Source of the DNA: Lepidodermella squamata
Taxonomy: Eukaryota; Gastrotricha
Direction of reading: 5' to 3'
Assembly (NCBI GenBank): GCA_047495785.1
Contig: JBLDXI010000002.1
Location: 2,232,001-2,296,000 of the forward strand
DNA: 64,000 nucleotides
Positions within the stretch are counted from its first letter, which is position 1. The number at the start of each line of letters is the position of its first letter. This document shows, piece by piece, positions 1 to 10,655 of the stretch. Both the position numbers and the translations under genes were made by a program. The notes under the pieces were generated by a model, which saw only the letters and a list, made by a program, of their open reading frames with translations, did no database searches and was not told the origin of the DNA.

Positions 1-496
1 GAAAAACAGATGAGCTATAAATTCTTGCTGCTGTGTCGCGAAAGTGAGGAAAGTAAGTCAATCCCTAATCCCTCGAAAAGAAGTGTTTCACAGCCTTAAT
101 AAATATTGAAACGTCTGCTGCCGGCTATATGTAAGCCATATAATTCTTAATATTAAATTCCAATCAATGCCCAAAATGTCAGCGAACTGTGGAGAAATAG
201 CTACGGTCGACAATTCGACAGTTAATTACAACGAAAATCAGTTCGCCTAAACTTACTCGCTCAAATAATCGAAAAATAGTTTTCAGCATAAGATTTCGTT
301 AAGCTTTTTGTCCAACAGGTAAAAACTCAATTTTTGCTGAAAATCGTCAATGAAACCATGGTAGAAATTCTTAAAAGTGAAGTTGCCAAAAATTAACGCT
401 ACATTTGAAGAATTTTATGGGGGAAATCTTACACCGAAAAATTTGGCCGAAGATTTGGTCCTAACGCCCTCTTGGCCACACGAATTTCCGTCTGGG
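1..496 (+). mobile_element. Right-hand part of a 1.4-kb TIR DNA transposon, truncated by the window edge
   Basis: Positions 1-496 match 8305-8800 and 10160-10655 almost base for base, and they end in the same terminal sequence GAATTTCCGTCTGGG. That terminus is the inverted repeat of the CCCAGACGGAAATT found at the other end of full copies. The element ends 9 bp before a good splice acceptor (GTTGCAG at 499-505), so it sits in an intron of the LamG/Cys-rich gene that follows. No transposase is visible. Orientation '+' here means the end that reads CCCAGACGGAAATTTAAG is on the left. Confidence 0.85.
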
Positions 497-505
497 ATGT
501 TGCAG

Positions 506-2869
506 CCGTAAATGAGACGGATTTCTTGAATTTGGTCCCTGTTAGTGGCTCAGATATTGGCTCCGTTTCAATGCAAAATGTTTCATCGAGTGGAAAATGG
601 ACTCAGATTTGTAGCGTTTATGACGGCAGAAAGATTCAAATCTTCCTAAATGGGGTTGAGTTTTTTAATCAATAATTAATTCCCTGAACTCAAAGATCTT
701 TTTAGACTTTAGCAAAGGCGATCTCGGCTTCGGGTGATTTGCAAATCGGCACCGGAGCATACGTCCTTGGGCATGATCCTATTTACGGCGGCTTCAACGG
801 CTCGATTGACAACGTTTTGATTTGCAATCACGCCCTCGGCCAAATCGAAATAACTGCCGTCGCTAATGGCGACCGAGAATCCATGACAAAAATGGGCCTT
901 ATACCACAAGCTTCAACGGTTTCGCCCGACTCCACCGGCATTTCATTGAGACGACAATCAGGATACGTGTCCGATTCGATTACTGACCCGATTGGCAATC
1001 TGATCAAACAGATCAGGCTGGAAATCAACTTTGCTGAGCTGAAGGATCTCATTTTTCACAACAAGTAAAATTGTTAAGGAGGATTTATTTTCACAAATTT
1101 TCGTTTCAATTCAGAATTTGCTGGAAAGCATTTGGGTTCCGAGGCTTGGGTCGGTCACCTACAACGTGTGGAGCTGGTAGCGAGTTTGACAAAATTACCG
1201 GGTTATGTTACCCAATTTGCTCCGAGGGTTCAAAGGGTAACGGACCCATGGTGAGAATTTTTAATTAAAATCTTCTTGAATTTACAAAATTTGCGACAGT
1301 GCTTTGAAGATTGCCGTTCGGGCTTTGTCGACCATGACGAATTTTGCTCTCGCGATTTTCTGATAGAAATGGCGAATAACACTGCCTGCCCTTGGGACGA
1401 TATCTGTGGCTTGGAAGAGGCAAATAAAGGCTGTTCATTTTGTCCTCCCACCAGCAACAATGTCACATTCACTCGAGAAGGTTGTTTTTGCTACCAGGCG
1501 GCTCATAGCTACGCAAAAACTCAAATCAGCCGCGGCTCTGGGGAACAGCCGAAATGCAGCCAGGATGAAGAATCTGACGCTGGGTTGTGTTATTCAAAGT
1601 GCCCCAAAGGTTACTTCGGGGTTGGACCTGTTTGTTGGGCAAAGGCCTATCGAAATCTCGGCTCTTTCGGCTGTTCGGACAATGGCTGCCAAAATTTCGT
1701 AAAAGAACTTGGCTCAGCGGTAACAAACGCAATAGCTGCTGCTGTAGAACGCGGCTCGAAACTAAATAAAGCTGTTGCGCTCATTCGAAATGCTATCGAG
1801 TTCGAAACCGATGAATATATTTCGTCATGCGATTCGCCGTATCTTTGGCCAGAAGATTGGCCGCATTCAGAAGAGCCTAACAACACGACAGACAATGAAA
1901 AATCAGCAACGCCGGTTGCTGAACAAAGGCTGCGAGCTAGCCCAATCGGTAAAAATTGAACTAGAGAATAATGTTGGTTCATTTTTCCATGTAATACTGA
2001 ATCCAGGTTCCAACTTAATTTCTGGTTACATATCCGCCCGCCAAGAAATTGAGCCAAAATCGGTATCGTTGTCGACTATCTCAGAGTCGCAGATTTAGTG
2101 AGTTTTTAATATTCCCGGGAATCGGTTAATAATTTCAATTATAAAGTGGTTCCAACATTTGCTGGAAAATGAGCTACGGCAGAGGTGCTGGGAAGGTCCC
2201 ATATGTCTGCACTGATGGGCTGGAATTCGACGCCAGCTTGTGCTACACACCTTGCCCTGAAGGCTTCAAAGGACGCGGCCCAATGGTATAATAACCAGGA
2301 ATTTTCTGAATCCCATCAGTCGATTTTTTTTATCAATTTAGTGCTGGGAAATTTGTAAAAAAGGTTATGGCGATACAGGTGCGTTCTGCGGCCGAGACAC
2401 CTGGATCAGATCGGCAGATACTTCTTCTTGCCCGTGGTTTGATTGCTGTGGGCTAACTATGGCTAAAGGTTGTTCACTATGCCCGAAAAACGATCCGACT
2501 TTCAACAACGATGGCTGCACGTGTCGCATCGATGTGCATGTGTACGCGAAAAAAGGGCTAGGACGCGGTGCTGGGGTGACGATGCGGTGCGGCCCGGATG
2601 AGGTCTACGACGCTGGGTTATGCTATCCACCTTGCCCGAAGGGCTATCGAGGCATCGGGCCGGTGTGTTGGATGAATTGCCCTCGAGTGTTGCCGCAAGA
2701 CGGCGGGGCGATTTGCTGTATTGATGAAGCTGCATGCAGGAGTTTACAGGGCGACAGTAGCCGTCGGGCGCCAATATCAATTGCGGCTGCCATTGAATCT
2801 GGACTTTCATATGATGATGTTATTTCTAAATCGGCAGATGATAATGTCAAGCGACCTTTATGCAGATAA
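506..2869 (+). CDS. LamG-like plus Cys-rich repeat extracellular protein, 5' partial
   Basis: Exons inferred at 506-654, 706-1064, 1115-1250, 1300-1948, 2007-2098, 2147-2285 and 2342-2869; the 5' exons lie left of the window. The first two encode the end of a concanavalin/LamG-type fold (GKWTQICSVYDGRKIQIFLNG, then GDLQIGTG and GGFNGSIDNVLICNHALG). Then come two copies of a Cys-rich module, each with the signature CY-x2-C-x-(E/K)G-x-(K/R)G-x-GP twice and a phase-0 intron directly after GPM. Exons up to 1948 join in frame. Exon 2007-2098 ends at an in-frame TAG, and the splice linking it to 2147 is unresolved: either there are two tandem genes, or a weak donor near 2070 is used. The reading frame ends at TAA 2867-2869 with AATAAA a few bases later. 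A secreted or surface role is likely from the cysteines; the exact function is unknown. Confidence 0.7.
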
Positions 2870-3730
2870 CTGGAAAAATAAAACTACTAAAGATGCCAAC
2901 TGTTTTTGTGTGGGCGGGTCAAATGAAGGAAATGATGTCATATACCTCTACAACTTATTCCTAAAAAACAATGATAGGGATTTGGTTTTATTTGTTATGA
3001 CTGTTTTGAAGGGTAAAAACGTGTTTAAGCTTTGAAAAAGTTTGCTTTGATTCAATCATGTCTCGGTATGGTTTCTTTTGTGTGACAAGAATTCGACTCG
3101 GTTTGTTGCCGTTATTGTAGAATAATAGCCAACGAAGTTTTGCCAAGGTACAACTTTTCTTTCAAGTCCGCTGAAATTTGACCATGGCGAGGTCTGGCTA
3201 TATTCACTTATTCCTGTTCAACCCGTCAACCTGCACAAAAATCTTGCAAATTGTATACGCTTCAAAATTGAATAAGTGATTAATTGTGAAGTTTTACGAG
3301 AAATTGTGGAATTTCAGGAACCAAATTGAAATTTTATACATATTTTCCCTTTCCCGGTATTTCGGGTCAAAACATTGCAAGAATAATATTTAAGAGCTAA
3401 TAATACAAATAAAAACAATACAAGTTTTTAATGCTTGATGTTGAAAAAATGGAAAAAGATGCATGAATCACATGATTCCATGATTCCATGTGTTCACATG
3501 ACGTAACTACGTCTCACCATGATTCATGGAACTGCAAGATGAATAAGCTGTCTGCTTCGTTAGCTTGCAAATGCGCGCTTTTGTTTAATAGATAAAAAAG
3601 CTTGTCAACTGAAACGGGTATATTTAAGGACTTAATTGCCTGAAAAAGCGGCACTTATCATTTGACACAGCTACTACATGCTAACCTATGTCATAAAGCA
3701 TAGCGATAATAAAACCTGGATGCGCGCGAA
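2870..3730. other. Intergenic, no gene seen
   Basis: AT-rich sequence with no convincing coding frame after the poly(A) signal of the Cys-rich gene. Around 3465-3540 there is a cluster of CATGATTCCATG-type direct and inverted words. No RNA gene was recognised. Confidence 0.5.
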
Positions 3731-3745
3731 ATCAGGTATAAAAGG
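3731..3745 (+). promoter_or_regulatory. TATA-box promoter candidate
   Basis: GGTATAAAAGGCGGG is a textbook TATA element. A transcript would begin near 3765. It is followed by GCCGTCAG|GTGAGC (a donor near 3847) and TTTTTTTAG (an acceptor near 3907), so a spliced + strand transcript is plausible. Confidence 0.45.
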
Positions 3746-3764
3746 CGGGCGTCCCGTTAAATTT

Positions 3765-4345
3765 TTTGAGCGAGAGAGCATTGCCTGAATTTCATTTTGG
3801 TGTAAAATCCGAGGCTATATCTTTACATTTATACCTTTGCCGTCAGGTGAGCAGGTGAAATTTATAAGTTGCTGTTTTTGCGCCTTACTTTATCGATATT
3901 TTTTTAGATGTGCAAATGCATGTTTCGACCCTGTTCGAAAGCTTAAAAGAGCCTCGGAAACACAATGGTAATTAATATAATATATATAAGTAAAAATATG
4001 CTTTGATTTTAGGATGAGAAACGACCAACCATGTTTGCATTTCAAGTTACTTAAGAACTCGAGACAGCTATCGAACGGTCGAAGAGTAGCCAGAATCTTT
4101 ACTGCTGTACTATATATTCATTAGGACTTCCCGAATCATTGGAAGGCTTAAGCATCAGCAGTTTAGACTTCAGCTACTCATCAATCGTTTCATCAGCATC
4201 CAGATATCAACATGGCCTGTTTCAACGTCATCAGGATCAAGCATACTTAATAGGTAACATACATTTCTCGGACACACTTTATGATCACATTCCCAACATT
4301 TTCGTATTTTTACAGAAATCGGTGGATTTGATAAATGAATGGCGA
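3765..4345 (+). other. Possible spliced short transcript, coding status unclear
   Basis: Downstream of the TATA box there are several plausible introns (about 3847-3907, 3967-4012 and 4252-4315). The best open stretch is 4125-4251, with SISSLDFSYSSIVSS-like residues, ending through a short last exon at about 4316-4339. No start codon connects to that frame: ATGs in the leader open only 12-14 codon frames. A similar stretch (SIGSRDYSYSSSIVSS) recurs at about 5637-5687, so this is half of a local duplication. It may be a small gene, a non-coding RNA or a decayed copy. Confidence 0.25.
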
Positions 4346-4734
4346 TAGCCTGGAATAGATGATGCCCGTGAAAAGCTCTCTTAGATCTTAGGGCATCGGG
4401 GCTGCGTGAACGTCGCAGGGGCTCGCGGAATTAGCCAGCTAACACGCGCAGGTGATCTCGTGGAAAATGAAATTGTTTCAGCTCATTTGTTCACACATGG
4501 TTCACACACTTTTATTTACAAATTTTGCCATCATTTTTTAAATTTTTTTATCATTCAGGACGATCAATTCAGAAAACTATAACAACAGTTGAGGCGATTC
4601 ACACCTTCATATTGATATGGACTGATGTCTCGCCAGTTGATCAAGCTTTAGCGCCGTCGGCTAGCTCTCCACCGCTTCCCGCCATTATCATGGTTATAAA
4701 CTGTTTGAGAAAATCGTCAAGGCGTTCAGGCTGG

Positions 4735-5179
4735 CTAAAACAGTTGGGACCGGAATAGACTAAGAGAATGAATAACACAATCCAATATGGACTTACCTTC
4801 GAATCGTTTTACGCGCGAAATGCGCTGTCAGTTTCATTAGCAACTTCAGTAGAAAGTCTTTCTTGTATACGTAGACCAAAATGATGACGATTGCAATGGC
4901 TAGAACTACGAACGCAGTGGTCACCGTCGCTATTGCAACAGTCTGCTTAGGAGACGGCGAAGCAGTCGTTGCAGCAGTCGGACACGGAGGACATGCAGGA
5001 CAAAAATTGCAGGACCCAATTAGCGCAAGGCAATTCGCAACCGTTTTTTCTGAGAAAAATTGATTCAATGCTATTGCCTTGATGTTCGAAATTGAATTAC
5101 CATTTTTTACAACGCAACTTTGACAGTCAAGGAATCCGAAGTTGAAGGCTAGCGAAAAGAAAATTAATAAAAACATCAT
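4735..5179 (-). pseudogene. Small single-pass membrane protein, copy 1, C-terminus frameshifted
   Basis: Exon 1 (4797-5179) encodes a signal peptide (MMFLLIFFSLAFNFG), a short Cys-containing ectodomain with CNFCPACPPCP, a Thr/Ser linker, one membrane helix (IATVTTAFVVLAIAIVIILV) and a basic cytoplasmic start ending KLTAHFARK. The donor AG|GTAAGT and acceptor CTCTTAG match the intact copy at 6071-6476. In exon 2 the run CTGTTTTAG has one more T than the equivalent CTGTTTAG, which gives a stop after about nine residues. The conserved tail continues in the other frame to TGA at 4641. It could be a young pseudogene, a shortened functional allele or a sequencing error. The function is unknown. Confidence 0.6.
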
Positions 5180-6070
5180 GATTCTAAAACAGCGAAAAGA
5201 AAATAAAAAAGTTATTAAAATTGAGTATAAATTAACCCGTTTTGTAACTGATTCGATGAGTTCGGTAATAACAACTTGTGGAGCTACACTGCGTTTTAAA
5301 ATTATCTGACCAACACTTTTATGTTGGCGCAAACTAGCCAACAAAAACATACCTATTTTATTGCCACCCCATCATAAAAACGGCATTGCAGTCTCTAAAC
5401 TTTGTTTAGCGAGGGGCTCATTAGCGTTTTTTTCTCGCTCATTAGGAAACTTTTATGAAAACGAGCCGCTTATTAAGCCGCGATTAAACTTACCTCAATT
5501 AAATTTCAGTTCCGAATTGCTGAACGATGCGAAAATATATTCTCGTTATTTTACTCCGAAAGTGATTTCCTCCGAAGTCGGCGTTAAAGGCGTATCGGGC
5601 TTGCGCGATCGGGCTGTGAATTTGCAAGTCAAATTAAGCATCGGCAGTAGAGACTATAGTTACTCATCATCAATCGTTTCATCATGATCCAGCCATCAAC
5701 GAGACCTTTTTTTGCTATATTTTGCTATACGAAAATTTTTACAGACTCGAAAGGCTCGCTTCAAACGGTGGTCGCCCATTTTTTATTTTCGAAATTTTCC
5801 TCTTCGAAAGTCAGAAATGACGCCGGTGATTGTGAACGGCAATGTGCCAACTGCTGGGAAGCTAAAATGAAACGTGCCACTGTTTCGAAAACTATGCAAC
5901 TTCTTCGCATTCTTCATGACTTTATTCGAAAATAAATAATTTCGATATAACTGTCATCTGATTTTTTCACACGCTTTTATTTAGTATACAAATGTAAATA
6001 AATGTAACAATGCACCAGTAATGTGATGCTCAACACTCGGATTCGTTCGCATGGCTCGCCGAAGTTGATT

Positions 6071-6476
6071 TTAAGCTGGTGCGCCGTCCGCTGGCTCTCC
6101 ACTCTGCATGATGCGGTCCCGGAGCCAGTTGAGGAAATCCTCAACGAGGTCGGGGTTTCTAAACAGTTGAGAGCGGAATAGACTCGTATAGAAAAATACA
6201 CCATCTCATTTTGACTTACTTCCCAGTTATTTTGCGCGCGAAATGCGCCGTCAGCTTCCCCAGTATCTTGAGCAGAACGTCTTTCTTCGTTCGATAGCCT
6301 ACAACGATGGCGATGACGCCAATGATAACCAAAATAACGGGTGGCAACCCGAACTCGGCTATCTTTGTCAGTGTTCCAGCAGGTGAAGCAGTCGTTGTCG
6401 AAACGGTGACGCAGTTTTCACCGCTGACGACTGCGACATTAAAGGTTAAGAGAAACAAATTAATAAAAATCATCAT
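6071..6476 (-). CDS. Small single-pass membrane protein, copy 2, intact
   Basis: Two exons (6220-6476 and 6071-6182) joined in phase 2 give 122 residues. A signal peptide (MMIFINLFLLTFNVAVVSG) is followed by a short Thr-rich ectodomain with a single Cys, one membrane helix (PPVILVIIGVIAIVVGY), and a basic juxtamembrane stretch ending LTAHFARKITG. A helical cytoplasmic tail follows (NPDLVEDFLNWLRDRIM) that ends GAPA. It is a tandem paralogue of the gene at 4735-5179: the juxtamembrane and tail regions are conserved, while the ectodomains differ in length and Cys content. I do not recognise the family. The predicted topology is type I in the plasma or an internal membrane. Confidence 0.65.
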
Positions 6477-6605
6477 TTCTACAACAACGAATACAAAATT
6501 AATAAGGAAGCTGAGGTGTTGAGTACCTATTAAAGTATTCCTCGCCTGCCACTTTTCTAGATTATAGAGGGCAACATTTGAAGCGAACTTGCCCTGGAGG
6601 GGACA

Positions 6606-7380
6606 TATCTTAGCAAGACCTTAGCCGCTCTTCGATAGATAAGGTATAAGATTTAGAATGCGGCCCGGTTTTCACGCTTTAGCAGGCGGTTGTTTTGAAA
6701 ATGAGGCGACAATTGAGAAGACAGAAATGATGAGAGGCGAGCAAAAACTGTAAAGAAAACGGCGCTTATCTCGTAAGATCTTTAAAGAAGCAAAAATCTT
6801 AGCAAATATGCTATATATCTTAGCAATATGACTTGGGCCCACTTGCGACAGATTGGACCCAAGTTTACGGAAAAACTCTACGGATTTCCGACAAGGTGGC
6901 CAAGTAATCAAACGTCAATCGGGCATGCGTGATACAATGTACAAAAACAATGAGAAAAAAGCTGAATTAATTAAAAGGGGCAGCCGTAACTATGAAAAAA
7001 TGCCAGGCCAGCCCCGTTTATATCGGGTACTTTCCCTTGGCAATAGGCAATAGGCAGTCGGAAAAATCAAGGCAGCGGTGATGTTCGCGCACTGGGCGAC
7101 AAATGGCAGCTTAAACGATAAGACGCGCATTCTTTATATGGCGTGTTGCGTTGGGGGCGGCCCACCCACAAAAGACAAGAAGCAATAGGCAACAGGCAAT
7201 AGCGAATATGCAATAGGAAATATCTTTGATAGATAAGCTAGGTGTAGGTAGGAAATTGTTGTTGATGATTTATGATCTCGCTATAATCTAGAAATTAAAA
7301 TCTTAGCTATTCTTTGCAAGATCATTCACGAATCTTCGCTGAAACCTGGAAAGATATGCTAAGATCTTGCCAAGATTTTT
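6606..7380. mobile_element. Possible small foldback/MITE element
   Basis: ATCTTAGCAAGACCTTAGC at 6606-6624 faces GCTAAGATCTTGCCAAGAT at 7362-7380, a 19-bp inverted pair with two mismatches. Further copies of the word AATCTTAGC occur inside (about 6793, 6818 and 7292). There is no credible coding sequence. The boundaries are tentative and no target-site duplication was found. Confidence 0.35.
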
Positions 7381-7403
7381 AATCATGCTGTTCAAATGGC
7401 ACT

Positions 7404-8800
7404 CCCAGACGGAAATTTAAGACCAAAATCTCGGCTTAATGTTTCGGCTGTTTATTTGATACCCCCAAACTGTCCAAAAATTTTACTCGAAAATTGTGGC
7501 CAAATGGTCGAACGTTAAATTTGGGCCAATTTTTCGCCAAAAGTATTTCTGAAATTGTCATATTTCGGTGTAATCGATAGGTGAAAATTTCGGCGAAACT
7601 GCTATCCGAGTTAATAGATGGGCCAAATATATCATGCATTAGTTCCGATTCTTATATGCTGGGGTATTTACTCCATCGGCCGGCTTCGTGTTCCTCTGTT
7701 CTTTTAGTCATCTCAGATCCCATCAGCTTCTCAATTATATCGTATTTTCAATTTTAATTTGATTATAAATTTTTCATTTTAACATCACTATATAATTGCC
7801 TGCTTGGGAATGAACGCAGGTCATGTCGAACTTGGCACTTATTTTTTCCGAAGCGCCGAAAAGATACTGTCAATATTTCCATAGGCTTTGAGGTTTATAT
7901 AGGAAAAAATAACTCTCACTTTTGAGACCGAAAAAAATCAAATGAGAACTCTACTGGAGAAATTTGCCATTCCAATCTCTGCTGTGACGTGTGTGACGCA
8001 ACACAGCTTTGAGTTGCACAACAATCGCGCGGAATGAGGGCATGTCTCATTACGACTTTTTTCACTCTCATTTTAGATTGATTTGATTGCGATTCTGAAT
8101 TGGGTTCTTCGCAAGAATAAGCCTGACCCTAAATTCAAGGGCAATTTCATCCGATCTTAAAATTGATAAAACGCGAAGCTTTCCCGCTAGAGCGGAGATT
8201 TTTTACTATTCCTTTCGGGGCTGAAATCGAACGGAAATTGATGGTCATGCACCCATGAATCGAATCGAAATCATTTAGTTTAACTTGGTTAATTTTATAC
8301 CGTAGAAAAACAGATGAGCTATAAATTCTTGCTGCTGTGTCGCGAAAGTGAGGAAAGTAAGTCAATCCCTAATCCCTCGAAAAGAAGTGTTTCACAGCCT
8401 TAATAAATATTGAAACGTCTGCTGCCGGCTATATGTAAGCCATATAATTCTTAATATTAAATTCCAATCAATGCCCAAAATGTCAGCGAACTGTGGAGAA
8501 ATAGCTACGGTCGACAATTCGACAGTTAATTACAACGAAAATCAGTTCGCCTAAACTTACTCGCTCAAATAATCGAAAAATAGTTTTCAGCATAAGATTT
8601 CGTTAAGCTTTTTGTCCAACAGGTAAAAACTCAATTTTTGCTGAAAATCGTCAATGAAACCATGGTAGAAATTCTTAAAAGTGAAGTTGCCAAAAATTAA
8701 CGCTACATTTGAAGAATTTTATGGGGGAAATCTTACACCGAAAAATTTGGCCGAAGATTTGGTCCTAACGCCCTCTTGGCCACACGAATTTCCGTCTGGG
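7404..8800 (+). mobile_element. TIR DNA transposon, full copy 1 (non-autonomous)
   Basis: A 1397-bp element starting CCCAGACGGAAATTTAAG and ending GAATTTCCGTCTGGG. The outer 14 bp form a perfect terminal inverted repeat, and the similarity extends inward (GACCAAAATCTCGGC against GACCAAATCTTCGGC). The longest internal open frames (67 and 72 codons) are the same in every copy, lack transposase motifs and are not treated as genes. Nearly identical sequence is found at 1-496, 8828-9163, 9260-10655 and 12779-14175, so the family moved or was duplicated recently. Confidence 0.85.
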
Positions 8801-8827
8801 GAGATAATAACAGCCTGTTATTATCTC

Positions 8828-9163
8828 CCCAGACGGAAATTCGTGTGGCCAAGAGGGCGTTAGGACCAAATCTTCGGCCAAATTCAATATTTATTAAGGC
8901 TGTGAAACACTTCTTTTCGAGGGATTAGGGATTGACTTACTTTCCTCACTTTCGCGACACAGCAGCAAGAATTTATAGCTCATCTGTTTTTCTACGGTAT
9001 AAAATTAACCAAGTTAAACTAAATGATTTCGATTCGATTCATGGGTGCATGACCATCAATTTCCGTTCGATTTCAGCCCCGAAAGGAATAGTAAAAAATC
9101 TCCGCTCTAGCGGGAAAGCTTCGCGTTTTATCAATTTTAAGATCGGATGAAATTGCCCTTGAA
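8828..9163 (-). mobile_element. TIR DNA transposon, internally deleted and truncated copy 2
   Basis: It begins 27 bp after copy 1 in opposite orientation. The first 58 bp or so match the terminal region (compare 12779-12836). The sequence then jumps to the block equivalent to 13166 onward, which removes about 330 bp, and it stops after CCCTTGAATT at about 9163. Copy 1, the spacer and copy 2 together form a strong hairpin-forming palindrome around 8814. Confidence 0.8.
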
Positions 9164-9259
9164 TTCTCGGCGGTCAGATAAGGTTCTCGGCGGTAATTTG
9201 GCCTGCGACGGACATGAAATCGGCAAATAATCTATTCACGTCTTGTTCACTAACACGAT

Positions 9260-10655
9260 CCCAGACGGAAATTTAAGACCAAAATCTCGGCTTAATGTTT
9301 CGGCTGTTTATTTGATACCCCCAAACTGTCCAAAAATTTTACTCGAAAATTGTGGCCAAATGGTCGAACGTTAAATTTGGGCCAATTTTTCGCCAAAAGT
9401 ATTTCTGAAATTGTCATATTTCGGTGTAATCGATAGGTGAAAATTTCGGCGAAACTGCTATCCGAGTTAATAGATGGGCCAAATATATCATGCATTAGTT
9501 CCGATTCTTATATGCTGGGGTATTTACTCCATCGGCCGGCTTCGTGTTCCTCTGTTCTTTTAGTCATCTCAGATCCCATCAGCTTCTCAATTATATCGTA
9601 TTTTCAATTTTAATTTGATTATAAATTTTTCATTTTAACATCACTATATAATTGCCTGCTTGGGAATGAACGCAGGTCATGTCGAACTTGGCACTTATTT
9701 TTTCCGAAGCGCCGAAAAGATACTGTCAATATTTCCATAGGCTTTGAGGTTTATATAGGAAAAAATAACTCTCACTTTTGAGACCGAAAAAAATCAAATG
9801 AGAACTCTACTGGAGAAATTTGCCATTCCAATCTCTGCTGTGACGTGTGTGACGCAACACAGCTTTGAGTTGCACAACAATCGCGCGGAATGAGGGCATG
9901 TCTCATTACGACTTTTTTCACTCTCATTTTAGATTGATTTGATTGCGATTCTGAATTGGGTTCTTCGCAAGAATAAGCCTGACCCTAAATTCAAGGGCAA
10001 TTTCATCCGATCTTAAAATTGATAAAACGCGAAGCTTTCCCGCTAGAGCGGAGATTTTTTACTATTCCTTTCGGGGCTGAAATCGAACGGAAATTGATGG
10101 TCATGCACCCATGAATCGAATCGAAATCATTTAGTTTAACTTGGTTAATTTTATACCGTAGAAAAACAGATGAGCTATAAATTCTTGCTGCTGTGTCGCG
10201 AAAGTGAGGAAAGTAAGTCAATCCCTAATCCCTCGAAAAGAAGTGTTTCACAGCCTTAATAAATATTGAAACGTCTGCTGCCGGCTATATGTAAGCCATA
10301 TAATTCTTAATATTAAATTCCAATCAATGCCCAAAATGTCAGCGAACTGTGGAGAAATAGCTACGGTCGACAATTCGACAGTTAATTACAACGAAAATCA
10401 GTTCGCCTAAACTTACTCGCTCAAATAATCGAAAAATAGTTTTCAGCATAAGATTTCGTTAAGCTTTTTGTCCAACAGGTAAAAACTCAATTTTTGCTGA
10501 AAATCGTCAATGAAACCATGGTAGAAATTCTTAAAAGTGAAGTTGCCAAAAATTAACGCTACATTTGAAGAATTTTATGGGGGAAATCTTACACCGAAAA
10601 ATTTGGCCGAAGATTTGGTCCTAACGCCCTCTTGGCCACACGAATTTCCGTCTGG
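9260..10655 (+). mobile_element. TIR DNA transposon, full copy 3
   Basis: Same 1.4-kb element and orientation as copy 1. The right terminus reads TCTGG and runs directly into CCCAGATG, the left end of a diverged relative. Its left flank (9174-9259) is the reverse complement of the flank of copy 4 (14176-14262), so copies 3 and 4 with their flanks are arms of one inverted duplication. Confidence 0.85.

Larger units (their letters stand above)
4140..6476. repeat. Tandem duplication of an about 1-kb gene unit
   Basis: Two similar units lie side by side: about 4140-5179 and about 5637-6476. Each begins on the + strand with a short Ser/Tyr-rich stretch (SSIVSS) and continues with the minus-strand membrane-protein gene. 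Coding parts are more alike than the spacers, so both were probably under selection after the duplication. Two + strand open stretches between them (5361-5687 and 5684-5935) have no recognisable homology and I do not call them genes. Confidence 0.55.
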
